Under the pieces are notes generated by a model. The model was not told the DNA's origin. It did not search any database and was given only the letters and a program-made list of their open reading frames with translations. DNA of 64,000 nt from Crotophaga sulcirostris (taxonomy: Eukaryota > Chordata > Aves > Cuculiformes > Crotophagidae), in assembly GCA_013397455.1 (NCBI GenBank), contig VYZB01000222.1, positions 849,169-913,168 on the forward strand, in the 5' to 3' direction. Of the stretch, positions 53,002-64,000 are shown piece by piece (the stretch's first letter is position 1; each line of letters opens with the position of its first letter). Both the position numbers and the translations under genes were made by a program.

Positions 53002-54301
53002 GAACCACAATGCTTCATTGCACACACACTGCTCCACAGGGAGCGGATGAGAAAACAAATGTGACAGCTCTTAGTCATGTTGCTTACTGCTGTTCTGGAG
53101 GGTAATCTCATACTACATTAGTGAGTGCAATATAATGATGTATTTTAACTGGATCACATCATGGTACATGCACTTTTGTCTCTGAGGTGACCATTAGATG
53201 CTCCAGAAATAGCAAAAAATGCTCTGGAAAAAATACAGCATTATATAAAATATTTTCTTTGTTCTGAGAAAAAGCTGACAATGCCTTCATACAGAATTAA
53301 AAGCCCTTGTAAAAGCTATTCTTTTCATTAAAATTATTTGTACTTTCTATCCAACTTCATCTATTCAGATCCATATTCTCATTTGCTTGTTTCTTCTTTT
53401 CTTCGTATCTCTGTGATTCTGCTGGTTGGACCAGTTTCTTTTTGTACCCCTTGTAGCTGAAGCTCTAGAAGTGAGTACAGACTGAAGAGGAACAAGCTCG
53501 CCTTTAGACCTGTATGAAGAGAGGGACAAACCTGTGTCCCATATTCCTGGCATGTGCACAGCTTTGCCTCCCCTCTCTGCTTCTGCCTCTTTCATTCAGC
53601 CAGCTGGCACAACTCAGAGGATGTACTCCCCCCACAATACAGCAAGCAGGGATTGCTACTATCCTTATCAGCTGACATTAGTGCTAATTTCCTGTAAATT
53701 GCCAAAGAATAAAGAGGCCTCTTCCTAAAAAATCTTTCCGGCTTGCTTAAAAACACTCTCTGTCTTCTTTTCTTCCTGCATGTAGCTTGCAGAACCAATA
53801 AGGCCCTAGCCTCTTAGCCCTGAGCAGCACAGAATCTACTGCTATGAACTCAGCAGGAGCAAGAGCTAGGGCAAGTAAGTAGCCCAGAGCTAATCAAAAG
53901 TGCCCTCCTGTGGCTCAGGATGTTGCCAAGTGCCTGAAGCAGAACCAGAAGGCAATGTAGGATGCCTCTTTTGTCAAGCCAGGAATCATCTTCATTATCC
54001 CCACTTGATTATTTCTGAATTATACTAACTGCACATACCTTTACTTTACACTTACCAGCAGAGCTTGGTCAAATTTTGCTCTATAACGCTATTTTTGAGA
54101 AAGTGTGTATATCTTCATGTAGGTTTCTGATGGCTATTAAAAGGGATTAGTAGACTTTCTTTCATATCAGTGTATAATGCCGTGACAGTCTGGTACAGAG
54201 ACTCTATTCAACGAAAATATTCTCAGTATTCAATGAAATGACAAGCAGCCTTTCCGATTTAAAATAAATCATGTTTGTTTCCCCTTACAGTGTTCCTATT
54301 G

Positions 54302-54385
54302 AGAAATGAAAAAAAAAGGAAAGAAGAAACAAAAAAAAACCATAAAAAAGGCCCCCAACAAACCAACCACCAAATTAAACACCCA
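54302..54385 (+). repeat. A-rich tract
   Basis: AAAAAAAAGG/AAGAAAC-type A-rich DNA with CCAACC units. Open frames in both directions here are lysine- or phenylalanine-rich artefacts. Confidence 0.8.
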
Positions 54386-57300
54386 GACAAAAAGGGACTG
54401 TTGTCTTTTATTACTACTGAAGGTGGGGAGGAGGGCAGGTATTTTGCTGGCAGCTGATAAAAGAGATCCCTTACTGACATTTATAGATTTAGGGCTTTGG
54501 GTTTTTTTTAAAAAAAGAATCACATGAGGGACACACCAGGTTAGGGTGATGACTGTAAGAATCTACCTTAACCAGGTAGGGATAAGTCGCAGCGCAAAGT
54601 GCAGTTACTTTTGAGGAAACTTTTGGCTGATGAAGGAAAACAGGACAGTGTTAAAAGAATTACAGCTTCAATGTAGAAAAGTATAGATCCAGTGGCGGAT
54701 TGTGTTATTTGCTGGTCTGTGTCATTTTCCTTGTGATACGCTGTAGATTTCCAGGTTGCCTTACCCTAAATCATAGGAATATCACTTTGAGGATCATGTG
54801 GAATTCTGCATCATTGCTGTATGTAGAAAGTATGTTATTACACGTTAAAAACTGCTATAGGGGATATATTTTTGTTTAGTGAAAAGAAGTACTAAAGACA
54901 AGAACAAATGTGCTGAATGCAGCCGGGCTATACATCTGTTGATTGCATGCTTGGCTTAGGTCATAGGAAAGCTCTGCCATCAGGGATGCACAATAGCACT
55001 GGGACATCCTCTGCATGGAGGCACCAAACTCTGTTGAAGTCTCTCTCTGCATCTGGGACTTCTTTGTTTGTCATTTACATAGGCCCTCTCAGAATTTGCT
55101 CTTCCCCGTGACATTTGTCTCTCTCCGTTTGAGATGAGTGGCCTTCTTGCCCTTTATAAAATCAACTCAAGCATGGCAAGTGGTATAGAAAACCTTGCAT
55201 GAATTCTCTAGCTACTTCCAGAAGGGTAAGCCACCATTTGAATCCCACAGGCTTAAATGTTTTTTTAGCACTTGACCTCTTTGTAAGGATGAATTTCTCC
55301 TACAGTGAGGACAGCAGGTAAACGTTGTTACTTTGTCAGTCAGAGGAAACTATAAAGCAATACAGAGTAAATAGTTCATAAATATCAAATAAAATAATAT
55401 AATTACCTGTAAAATACCAGTGTTTCACAGATTATTTTCTTTGACAAGTGTTTACATTATCAGAATTGATATTTAGAGAAGCCTATTATGAAAACAGTTC
55501 TACTAGAAATAGCAAAATCTGCTCAGTGAACAGTATATGGGTACAGCCACTGGTCTAAATCAACTCCACTGCCAAAATGGAAAACACCAGGAAATATATT
55601 AAATGAATAGACAATTCAGAAATGTCCAACAGATAACTAAAATTGAAATTTTATTTTTTTTTCAATAATATTCATCAGACATTTTTCTGACAAGACTTTT
55701 CTGAAAGATGAAGTGCAAATGGGAACCCTGTAAGAATGTTTAGAAGAATTGTACATGACATTTTTTAAGCGCCACTAAGTACACATTGAATACTTTGTAA
55801 GTATATAGGCATAGCAACATGCAAGTGTCATGTACCTAACATTACAATATGCATTTTGTCTGCTTAAAGTTATTAATGAGGAAATTAAATGAAGTAAATG
55901 TGTCTCATCATCAGTGCAATATGTTTAATTCCCGTGAATTTTGCTTACAGGTTAGTGGTTGTATTTCTGAACCATTCAAATATATCCTTCTGAAGACTTT
56001 TAAATTGCCAGTGTAAGAGCAGAGTACACAGGAGTTCCTAGGAGAATACACTTACACTGACTATGAATAGATAAAGTTGTTATAATCCATTCACAAATTA
56101 TGCCGTATTATTTATTCTAGGAAACTTCCTGCTGAACTGAAGGTTTTTTGTAGTTATACAATATCTAGGCTAAAAGCAAAGGATGTACAAGGAATGCTTT
56201 ATAATTCTGTTGGAATAGAGCTAAATAGCAACTCAACATGTGCATTAAGGACTTGAGCCTTGTTCTCTTGAAATCAATAGGCGGATTGTACCCAACTTTT
56301 ATGGAAGCGGGACATATATGAATCCAGTAATCCATGAGTTCACTCTCTTGGCTCACTGTTTAGGCAGAAACAGATGATTGTAGGTCATATTTGCATATTT
56401 CTATGGAAACTATATAGGGGTATAAGCAAATCTGCTTTCACTGAAAAAGGACATGTGCCACCGCATATTTACTAACATTAATCAATATGCATAGAAAGGA
56501 AAGAAAGAGGAAGTAATACAGAATTCAGTTCAGCAATTAAAGATTTTCCTCCTCTTCATAATCTACATAAACAGTTGATGATCATTACTATTATTTTCTT
56601 TAAAAGTTATTACTTTAAAACCCCTCCTTTTGAACCATTTCACTGTAAAATAAGACTAAGAAAATTAGTATATTTAGAAGAAAATGGCATCACTGATTTT
56701 CAGCACTATGCACAAGGGCAGGATAAGGCTGTTTGTATTTTGTGTTGGAATGTGAGATCAGAGCTCACACATGAAACACTGCTGGCTTGACCCTGAACAC
56801 AGGGAAAGTGCTAAAGTGCTGACCCCAACAGGCTTGGATTTACACCTGAAATCTTTTTTTAAAAAAAGAAGAAATAAAAATCTTTGAACTTTTCTTTAAT
56901 AGTAACACAGAGTGATTCTTTTAGAGGAGAGGCTTTTTTTCTTTTTTTCCTACCTCCTTTCCACTTGGACTGCTGCTTTCAACCCAGCAGCAAATAAATG
57001 ATTTAAGACACACAACATGTAGGGCAGACCTATAGTAAACACTGAAGCCATGAAGCTATTTTGGCCATCTATTGTGATGCTCTGGAAGCCCCTAGAGTCA
57101 TCACACCAGCTCCATGCTATCTTCCATCTGGTTGTGAGTACATTAAACATTGCTGAAGAATATGAACATGGTTTGTCAACAAGATGACTCCTAGATGCTA
57201 GAAAAATTCCCTTAATAACTGCTGAAAGTGCACAAAGCTTGGAACATCTCAAGAATGTGGAGTGATACAGAAGTGTGCTGTTAAACCATATTTGTACCCT

Positions 57301-57800
57301 TATTTCCTCCTGAGATAAAACAAGTGCAGAGTGCTGGGTTAGATTCATCGATAGGAAGAAGGAACTGTCCTACCTTCTGTTAATGTCAAGTAGACATCTC
57401 TCATTTGCTTTAGAGGTACTAGGTCCACTCTAAAAAACCCTGTAGGAAATCCCACTCTCAATAAGTTTCTACTCTGTCTGTTGACATCAAAGGCTGTTCT
57501 ATCCATTTAATTTATTCTTATTGTTTGCAGTAGTCTTTCCCTGTCCCCCTGCATTGAATGTTTTAATGTAAACATGCCCTGGCAATATTATGTTTAAATA
57601 AGTAAGAGACATGTCAGAATATCTCAACAGGACTTGTATTGCATATTTGATTCAAAACTTGCATGTGCTTTTAAAAGTTTCTGTTCAAACCTGCTTGTCT
57701 TTTACCAGAAAGAACTGTGTTGCAGTTGGATTGTATGTCATTATCTAGTGCTGACTAACTATTGAAGTGTTCTAGCAGTTTATTTTAAAACTTTTTGGGA

Positions 57801-57879
57801 TGAATCCCCAGCCAGTGTAAATTGGCCCACGTTTAAGGCAACATAGTGAAGCTGATTTATGCCAGCTGAGGCTGTGTCC
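57801..57879. repeat. Ancient palindromic repeat of the GTGTAAAT...ATTTACAC type
   Basis: The left part contains CCAGTGTAAATTGG and the right part contains GCTGATTTATGCCAGCTG, which are imperfect reverse complements (12 of 18 over the core). This matches, from memory, a widespread amniote repeat whose ends read like CAGCTGGTGTAAAT. It is about 80 bases long and well decayed. It lies about 5.2 kb downstream of the CADM2 stop codon. Confidence 0.5.
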
Positions 57880-58949
57880 TTATGCCCTGTTAAAAGCTCA
57901 AACCATCCCAAAATTAGTAAAGAACAGGGCAAGAATTATGAACTCAGGCAATAGGTTTTTTTTCTACTTTTAACAGAAAAGAAATACTATGATCTCACTT
58001 CAAGACTACACCAAAGATTCAGTAGTATTTTTAAATGTATACAAATATCTCATAGCTAGTATTTAGACTAAGAGGTAGCTGTCATATGCTAGGAATAGTA
58101 CAGTATGGAATGATGTTAATGGTAGTTGCTAAATATATCTATTTGCCTGTTGCACAGGACACAAAACAGGGATATAGCAATGGCAACCACAAGAAGGTTT
58201 ACACTATTCTTTTCTTCTTTTGCTATTCTATGTTATCTGTCTTTCGGTGCATTCCTTCTGGAAGGGCATGCTGGAAAAGTGGTGAGAAGTGAAAAGATCA
58301 GTAATACAAAACTTCACATTTACAAAATGTTAGCTTTATCATTAAAGGCATCCTCTGTACTTTGATGGAAGCATTTTGTACTTACAATTTAAGATTACCT
58401 GGCGTTACTGAGCAAATAGTAGATATTCCAGGTGAGGTGATTCAGCAAAATAGGGGTCAGAAGAATGCAGCTTTCTCTCTCTTGCTTTCTCTGTTGTTCA
58501 TGCTAAAAATACCAGGGCATATGGCAGCATATTTCAGCATCTTAACATACTAGGCTCCCTTGAGGACAGAAAAAAAGAGGAAACTTGTGCTGTTGAGCCA
58601 GAAATAGATTACAGAACAGTGTTGCCAGACATACAGAGTGCTGGCAGCAAAGCCATTAGCAGAGTCAGTGTCTTACTTTGCCTAAAGGTGTTTCAGTGAT
58701 ATTTAATGAGCCTCAAAGAAATGGAAAGCAAAGCTAGTGAGAATGAGGAGTGGTATAAGCGTTTTTATAAATTAGTTGTCATTGCAAGTAAAGGAATTAC
58801 ACATATTGCATTAGGATATTCATTGCTTGTATATGTATCTTCCAGTTTTTCCTTCTGACTATTAGGGGCCATCCCCCCACTTGAAATAATCAAAATGCAT
58901 ATTATAATTACACGGTTTTCCAATATCCATACACAGCAAGTACAAGATA

Positions 58950-59034
58950 CTTACATGTAAGTACACTGTATTTACCTATATTTTTGCATAGTTTTTAGTG
59001 TGTACTTTGTGCCACTTAATAAAAAGCATTACTC
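58950..59034 (-). repeat. Terminal part of an old MITE-like repeat, copy A (inverted)
   Basis: Read on the minus strand from 59034, this block matches the start of the repeat at 59321 at 19 of 26 positions, including ten consecutive bases TAAGTGGCAC. Weaker similarity continues inward (shared CTATG and TACATGTAA motifs). The two ends point away from each other across about 290 bases of unrelated sequence. They are therefore two partial copies or a rearranged element, not the two ends of one insertion. Confidence 0.5.
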
Positions 59035-59320
59035 ATTATTTTTGCTGTTGTTTGTTTTTCTCTATTAGTCAGCTTATTCAATTAAAGTTGAAGTAGCTGG
59101 ATTTTTGGTATGTTCATCACAGATTACCAGTTCCTAGGAGTGTAGAGATTAGACACTTGGAGGAGTTTGGCTAAGTGATGGGGGAAGCTGCAGTGTCAAC
59201 ATGAAGTTTTAAATCACCTCCTTAATTAAGAAATGTAATAACAGATTTATGGTGCTAATTTAATAAACTTACCTTTAATTTGAATGGAATTGTAAAGGTA
59301 AGAACTCCATTTTCCTTTTG

Positions 59321-59440
59321 GTAACACTTTACAATAAGTGGCACTAAATTACACTATAACTGCTATGTTACAGGGAATTACATGTAACTACACTGTAACT
59401 GTTGAAATAGCTACTGTACATGTGCGTACATGGTAACTTC
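59321..59440 (+). repeat. Terminal part of an old MITE-like repeat, copy B
   Basis: Starts with GTAACACTTTACAATAAGTG and continues with a series of TTACA/TGTAA motifs to about 59440. This opening resembles the ends of small vertebrate DNA transposons. A related end in the opposite orientation lies at 58950-59034. Copy B has no matching second terminus on its right, so it is a partial element. Confidence 0.5.
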
Positions 59441-60565
59441 AGTGCTGTTACAATCATGAATTACATAATTACAAATGATTCTGTCCTTTCTTTTCACTGA
59501 AATAGTTATATATATATATTATACTGTAATGAAAATACACAAGATGTTAACTTTCATGTCTTATTTAGAAAAGTTGGTTTTCTTCATGTATTCCTTTATA
59601 GAGGGAGTCTCAGTGCAAGACGAACCATCCTTAAGTAATGTGAAAACTTTTTAAAGAGTTCTAGTTTCAATTCTGAGCCTCAAGTTAAACATCAGGTTCC
59701 TTAAACTGTTTCTTGGTTTGTCAGATGACACTAAAAGAGTGAGAGGATGCACCCCTTGTCTTCTGATGCACTGCTTTCTTGTTCAAATCATGACAATGTT
59801 CTTGAAGCATTCAAAAAAAACTACATTAAAAAGTTTAAAAATAATCAGCAATCAAAACTGTAAACAGTACACTGGTAGAAGCTAGCTACCAGGTTTGAGA
59901 AAACTACTCTGCAAGTGTGTGTATGAGAGGATGTCATACACATTTTAGTGAGGGTGGTTCCCATTCAGAGCATCCATTTTACACATTCACTGGATACCTC
60001 ACACCATCATCAAAATGGTGTTTCAGAATGGGATCTTGGACAAAAGGAATGGATGACTGGCTTTTAGCCTTCTGCATGTCATTAGTGCTGAGCCATGGTT
60101 CTGCTTACAAATAAGAGGGATGCCTCTCTGCACCTAGTGTAGTAACTTAATCCCGTGAAGACCAAACAGGCCTGCAAAGTGCTATCCAGGTAGAATGCTC
60201 GGTGTGGGTTTTTTCACACCTGTTTTGCACAGATGCAAGGGACATCACCAGGTAAAAGATAATGGAAGATCAACTGTGTTAAAAGTGAGCACATGTGAGA
60301 AGTTTTAATTGAAAATCAATGAAATAACCTATTTTAACAGTACCATTTATCACTTTTTGCAAAGTTCAAATGGTGGTTTTATGCCATTGAAGAAAATGGT
60401 TTGAAAAGGTTATCCCAAGAACAATCCGGCTTTTGAAGGTCCTGCTTGACCTTGGCTGGGCAACAGTTCAGGTAACAACCTTACTATTCAAGCAAGCTGG
60501 TGTTAGGAAGAATGAAAAAAAGGTGTAAACACCACACTGGTGGGGAATTCCACTTGAACAGATAA

Positions 60566-60684
60566 GGCCTTCATCCAGGGAAGCACTTATTTTTAAGCAT
60601 ATGAATAGTGCCTTATAGTCCTGTGGAACTTCTCCCACACCTGAAGCTGAGTATGTGCTTAAATGCTTAGTTGAACTGGGCTCC
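60566..60684. repeat. Ancient palindromic amniote interspersed repeat (family not named)
   Basis: The element has mirrored halves. AAGCACTTA near the left end faces TAAATGCTT near the right end. TTTTAAGCATATGAATAG (about 60590-60608) faces GAGTATGTGCTTAAA (about 60650-60665). I recognise this layout, a GATCC-like end followed by AAGCACTTAAGC, from a repeat common in turtle, crocodile and bird genomes, but I cannot name the family with certainty. It is about 120 bases, strongly diverged, and lies about 2.4 kb downstream of the CADM2 stop codon, possibly within its 3' UTR. Confidence 0.6.
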
Positions 60685-61014
60685 AGGTCCTGAAATAAAA
60701 CTTTGTTGTATGTAGTACTGTATTGTAGCTAATGCAACTTTCTGTTTTGACAAGAACCCATATTTTTGGTATTAAATTGAATGATTTCCTTTGCCAGCCT
60801 TTTACACGTGTATGTTTTGAAAGACATGAATATCTTGTAAACCTATACTAGTTTTCAATGTGTCTAGTAGCACCTACCTGGTTCTCTCAAACTACCATAT
60901 TATATTAACATATTATTGCATTTTTCCACAGATGAGCATGGAGTGAACTGTAAAAACAAGCATGCAATCACATCAATGCAGACTTATTTCTTTAAAATGT
61001 CATACTGTATATGA

Positions 61015-61020
61015 TTTATT
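61015..61020 (-). promoter_or_regulatory. Candidate poly(A) signal for CADM2
   Basis: AATAAA on the minus strand about 2.06 kb after the CADM2 stop codon. Exact hexamer, use unproven. Other sense-strand AATAAA hexamers occur further downstream, near 57510 and 56112, so several 3' ends are possible. Confidence 0.2.
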
Positions 61021-61729
61021 ATGTTAACACTCAACCACATCATATTATTTATGTCTGTATATTCTGAAAAAAAGTGCTGCTTTGATTGACGTCACCCTTT
61101 TTTCTTAGAAATGAACAAGATAAATGTTTCAACAAAAGCAATTAAAATACTCTAATATTGTCCTTAAAAGGTTTATACTCTTCTGATAAATAATCTGACA
61201 CAGCACCCTTATCTTCCATTTTACCATACTACATGATGTTATATTCAAAACTCTCCCTTCCCCACACAAAAATAAAATCCCAGGAGAAAGTCCTTTACAG
61301 CAGACCATCATGCTTTTAGGCTTCACAAGTACAGCAATCAGAGAGAAATACTCTTTTGTCAAAGGTGCAAAACTTTGGAGCAAGACAAGCCCCAGCTAGA
61401 CTAACTTGCATTCTCCAGTGTAGAAACATTTCCAAGAGCTGTTATAGCAACCTTTTATTTCATTGGAAGAGGAAATAAGCCAATGGGCTTACAGTGTTTT
61501 GTTGTCATATTTAAGAGCATGTGATTTTTCAGCTATCAATTACACAAAAAATTTCAGAAATAATTCAAACAGAGACTTTCACTGTGGAGCTAAAAGCATG
61601 GCAGGAATTCTCTATCATTCACGGTGACATAAGTTTGTACCTCACAAAATGCATAGACAGGAATTTAATATAAAGAATTAGTCCATTTACTGTATACACA
61701 AAACATATACCTTTTGTTTTAACAATTCT

Positions 61730-61772
61730 ATTTTTTCTTTTTTTTTCTTTTTTTTTCTTTTTTTTTTTTTTT
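61730..61772. repeat. Interrupted poly(T) / poly(A) tract downstream of CADM2 stop
   Basis: On the plus strand, runs of eight or more T are broken by single C residues, ending in an uninterrupted T run. On the CADM2 sense strand this is an A-rich tract. It is simple-sequence DNA, with no sign that it is the tail of a retrocopy. Confidence 0.9.
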
Positions 61773-62159
61773 GGCAAACCAACATAGAGAAGCAGCTCTG
61801 GAACTGCCAAATTAAAAATTGAGAATTTTAGCAACTCAATAGCATTTTTAAGGATAGTAATCAAATGTGGTTGTAATTTAAAACCTGAGGCTGTGCACTG
61901 GTTGTTAGCTTAAAACTACCTTTCCATATAACATTGTGCTTCCATTTTATAACAAAGAAAAAATTAACGAGAACTAGAAAAGTTTGCTGCTGAACAGTGC
62001 TAGGACATACAGACAAAAAATTACTAACACGTTATCTATTCAGAATATTGATTTGAGTCATATCTAAAGGGATATAATGGACATTAGAAAATGCTTACTT
62101 GTGACTGACTTAGCTACTGCCAAAAAAGTTAAATATGTATCAAATAATGTTTAATTGAA

Positions 62160-62165
62160 TTTATT
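62160..62165 (-). promoter_or_regulatory. Candidate proximal poly(A) signal for CADM2
   Basis: AATAAA on the minus strand, about 920 bases after the CADM2 stop codon. The hexamer is exact, but such hexamers are common in AT-rich DNA and no strong downstream GU-rich element is obvious, so use is not established. Confidence 0.25.
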
Positions 62166-62444
62166 ATATGCACTATATACAGATACTAAAATGCTTTGCA
62201 GTTGTGCCCCATGGACACTTCAAATTTGAGTAGGCAGGTGAGTTCATGTAAAGCAAATAAATTATAAAAACAGAAATTACTCAGAAAGATCTCTAATCTT
62301 TGCGATCCCAAAAAAACAGTAAAAGGGCAGGACAAATTTGTTTCAAATGAAGCACTATTATCTAGCTTTGCAGAATCTGTATAGCTATTTAGCATGTGTT
62401 TACCACTGAAACATGGCACTGTTGTCAAGGTACCATTTAAAACA

Positions 62445-62490
62445 TAACAAAACAAAGCAAAACAAAGCAAATCAAACCAAAACAAAATCA
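62445..62490 (+). repeat. Degenerate AAAACAAAGC repeat
   Basis: AACAAAACAAAGC-type units recur about four times with small changes. On the CADM2 sense strand it is a T/G-rich stretch about 600 bases after the stop codon. Confidence 0.8.
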
Positions 62491-63081
62491 GTAGACTAAT
62501 AGCTTTTTCCTACCAATCCAAGCATACAAGAAACTATACTAAAAAGATTTCGATTTATGTTTCCTAGGGCATATGTTTCAAAACCAACCTGCTTTTTGAA
62601 TTATAGATAGACATGTATAAAACATTCTTTATAAATCTCTAATCGTACACTTAACATTTTATTTAAGTAAATTAGGTCCTTACCTAATAGTATTTGTTAT
62701 GAATATTGTTCTATGACATACTAGTAGGGACATGATAAAAGAAAACTGAAAAAGAAGAAAGCTGCACAACATTTAAAAATGTAGAAAACTTGGATTAAGA
62801 TGATGATTAACATTGTTAAGGCTGTATATTCAAGCACTGTATGTTAAGAGAGCAGTGGATATGAATTTTAGGCAATAAGAAATGTCCTGCTTTACGCATG
62901 ATACTGTAATTATAGAATGATGATGTCAACAGCTGATTGTTGGCATAAACTGGCTACTTATAGCAGGTATGCGAGTTAATAAAGATAGCAGAAGATGGTA
63001 GAAATGAATTCTGAGAAATGATAGCCAGTTTTCTCCAGCAGCCAGCCTGATAAGTAAAACTCCAAGATTCTAGCTCTGCAT

Positions 63082-63200
63082 CTAAATGAAATACTCTTTT
63101 TTCTCCTCTGCATTAACTTGGCTGCCTTCTGCATTGATAATGGCTGTGTCGGCATCAGGTGCATCTTCAGCTCCTTTTGCTTCGTTTGTTAAATATGTTC
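63082..63200 (-). CDS. CADM2: CADM2 (SynCAM2) terminal coding exon
   Basis: Read on the minus strand, this exon gives 39 residues that start [10 protein letters not shown], continue through [11 protein letters not shown] and end EEKKEYFI before a TAG stop at 63084-63082. This is the cytoplasmic tail of the CADM/SynCAM immunoglobulin-superfamily adhesion proteins, which link neighbouring neurons at synapses and axons. The [13 protein letters not shown] and SQVNAEE stretches fit CADM2 better than CADM1, CADM3 or CADM4, as remembered. The first residues belong to the juxtamembrane protein 4.1-binding region, and the last four are the PDZ-binding motif that recruits scaffold proteins. The exon opens at 63200 right after an AG acceptor. 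The first glycine codon is split, with its first base in the previous exon (phase 1). The Ig domains and membrane segment lie beyond the window's right edge. No disruption is seen. Confidence 0.94.
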
Positions 63201-64000
63201 CTATAGGAATCAGTACAAGAGAAAAGAAAAGAAAAAAGAATGCTTAGGGAAGGTTTCGCTTTATATTGCATTATAGGAAGTACTTTTCTAACAACACTCC
63301 AGTTGCTTCATGAATAGACAAATATTTTAACAAAATTTTAGTATACATCGTACAGGTATGCTCAACTTTGTAATTTGTCTAAGAAATATTTATAGAATTA
63401 AGAGTGATAATGCACATACAGAAATTCAAGTACACCCACAATAAATTAAGGAAATCTTTTAATAAACATATACTTTATCTAACTGCAGTAATATGCAATA
63501 TACTTTGCAATTACAGAGTAAGTGATAAAATCTTGGTTAATTCATGGCACAGCTACACACATAAAATCCTCAACTTTAAAGTTTCAAATATTCATAAATG
63601 CTTATTAAAAAAAAAAGACAAACCACTGATTATTTTTGTGCTTGTATTTTTTCATGATCGTATCTATACTTTAATTTTACAGAATTGTATCATAGTAATT
63701 TCCAAGAATTACAAAATTAAGGTAGTTCTATTAACTGAACTCACTCACATTATACTATCATAGATATTTTTATGCTCAGGATATGAATAAAAAAGAACTG
63801 TGTACTAATAGTCAACTTTCCCTTTGCATGTAGGCATAAAATGTACACGTGTTCATTCAGGAAAGCAAAACAAAAGTCACTTTCACTGGCTCATTAAAAA
63901 AATTGCTTTTCCCCTGAACAGTCCATCAAATTAAAAAGATGTTTTTATCAGCTTCTGTCTGCTTGCCATATGATAATCCTATCTGAACAAGATTTAACAG
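63201..64000 (-). other. CADM2: Last intron of CADM2 (3' part)
   Basis: On the minus strand the acceptor reads CCTATAG at 63207-63201, directly before the terminal exon. It is preceded by a long pyrimidine tract at about 63215-63240, visible on the plus strand as runs of AAAAG. A CCCTAAG-like sequence near 63242-63248 lies about 44 bases upstream and could hold the branch point, which is an inference. The rest is AT-rich and has no exon that I can support up to the window edge. The open frame on the plus strand at 63404-63763 lies wholly within this intron, is rich in AT codons and has no recognisable domain. Confidence 0.85.

Larger units (their letters stand above)
49949..57800. other. Intergenic DNA downstream of CADM2, possibly reaching its distal 3' UTR
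   Basis: No coding exon is supportable. The DR1-like site at 51104, the direct repeat at 51868 and simple tracts at 52985 and 54302 are listed separately. The right part, above about 55000, could still belong to a long CADM2 3' UTR. Sense-strand AATAAA hexamers occur near 57510 and 56112. Confidence 0.4.
60990..63081 (-). other. CADM2: CADM2 3' untranslated region, proximal part (distal end undetermined)
   Basis: This is the sequence immediately downstream of the CADM2 stop codon in the sense direction of the gene. It is AT-rich, without coding potential, and has many ATTTA-type motifs on the sense strand. CADM2 mRNAs in mammals have a 3' UTR of several kilobases, as I recall, so the true end may lie well below 60990. 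The boundary given is only the region after the second candidate poly(A) signal. A Pumilio-type site (TGTATATA on the sense strand) lies at 62174-62181. An interrupted poly(A) tract on the sense strand lies at 61730-61772. Confidence 0.6.

Noticed and set aside
63404..63763. 119-codon open frame on the plus strand
   Set aside because: Lies antisense within the last CADM2 intron, AT-codon biased, no domain.

Overview
The window looks like nuclear DNA from a bird, or less likely another archosaur or a turtle. It is AT-rich, has no operons and no long open reading frames, and carries LINE/CR1 retrotransposons whose 3' ends finish in the ATTCTATG-type octamer repeat typical of avian CR1. One base is undetermined (position 19861). 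Family and gene names below come from memory of the sequences; no search was run.

One protein-coding exon can be supported: the terminal coding exon of CADM2 (SynCAM2) on the minus strand at 63082-63200. It has a clean splice acceptor and pyrimidine tract, and a 39-residue reading that ends in the EYFI PDZ-binding tail. Bases 63201-64000 are the last CADM2 intron. Everything below 63082 is the CADM2 3' untranslated region, of unknown length but probably kilobases, followed by downstream intergenic DNA with no other recognisable gene.

Layout: 1-5195 is unique DNA with one old L2/MIR-like tail. 5196-6962 is a 5'-truncated CR1 on the minus strand with an internal deletion. 8390-9950 is a much older CR1 on the plus strand. 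13248-13428 is a short hAT-type element with matching 8-bp target duplications. 15240-15280 is a G-quadruplex-capable run. 21600-22860 is a second decayed CR1 on the plus strand. 26736-26836, 34803-34860 and 49882-49948 are CR1 3' stubs. 33925-34000 and about 40040-40195 are MIR/L2-like remnants. 45751-47603 is a long CR1 on the minus strand with a large part of its reverse transcriptase still readable. From about 57800 to 60700, three ancient palindromic or inverted repeats lie in the sense orientation downstream of the CADM2 stop codon, possibly inside its 3' UTR.

The short open frames elsewhere have no recognisable domains and are treated as chance. I found no tRNA, rRNA, CRISPR array, intact retrovirus or evidence of a new gene system. 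The parts most worth a second look are the inverted ancient repeats downstream of the CADM2 stop, the hAT element, several exact palindromes and hairpins, and AT-rich blocks that may be conserved regulatory elements.
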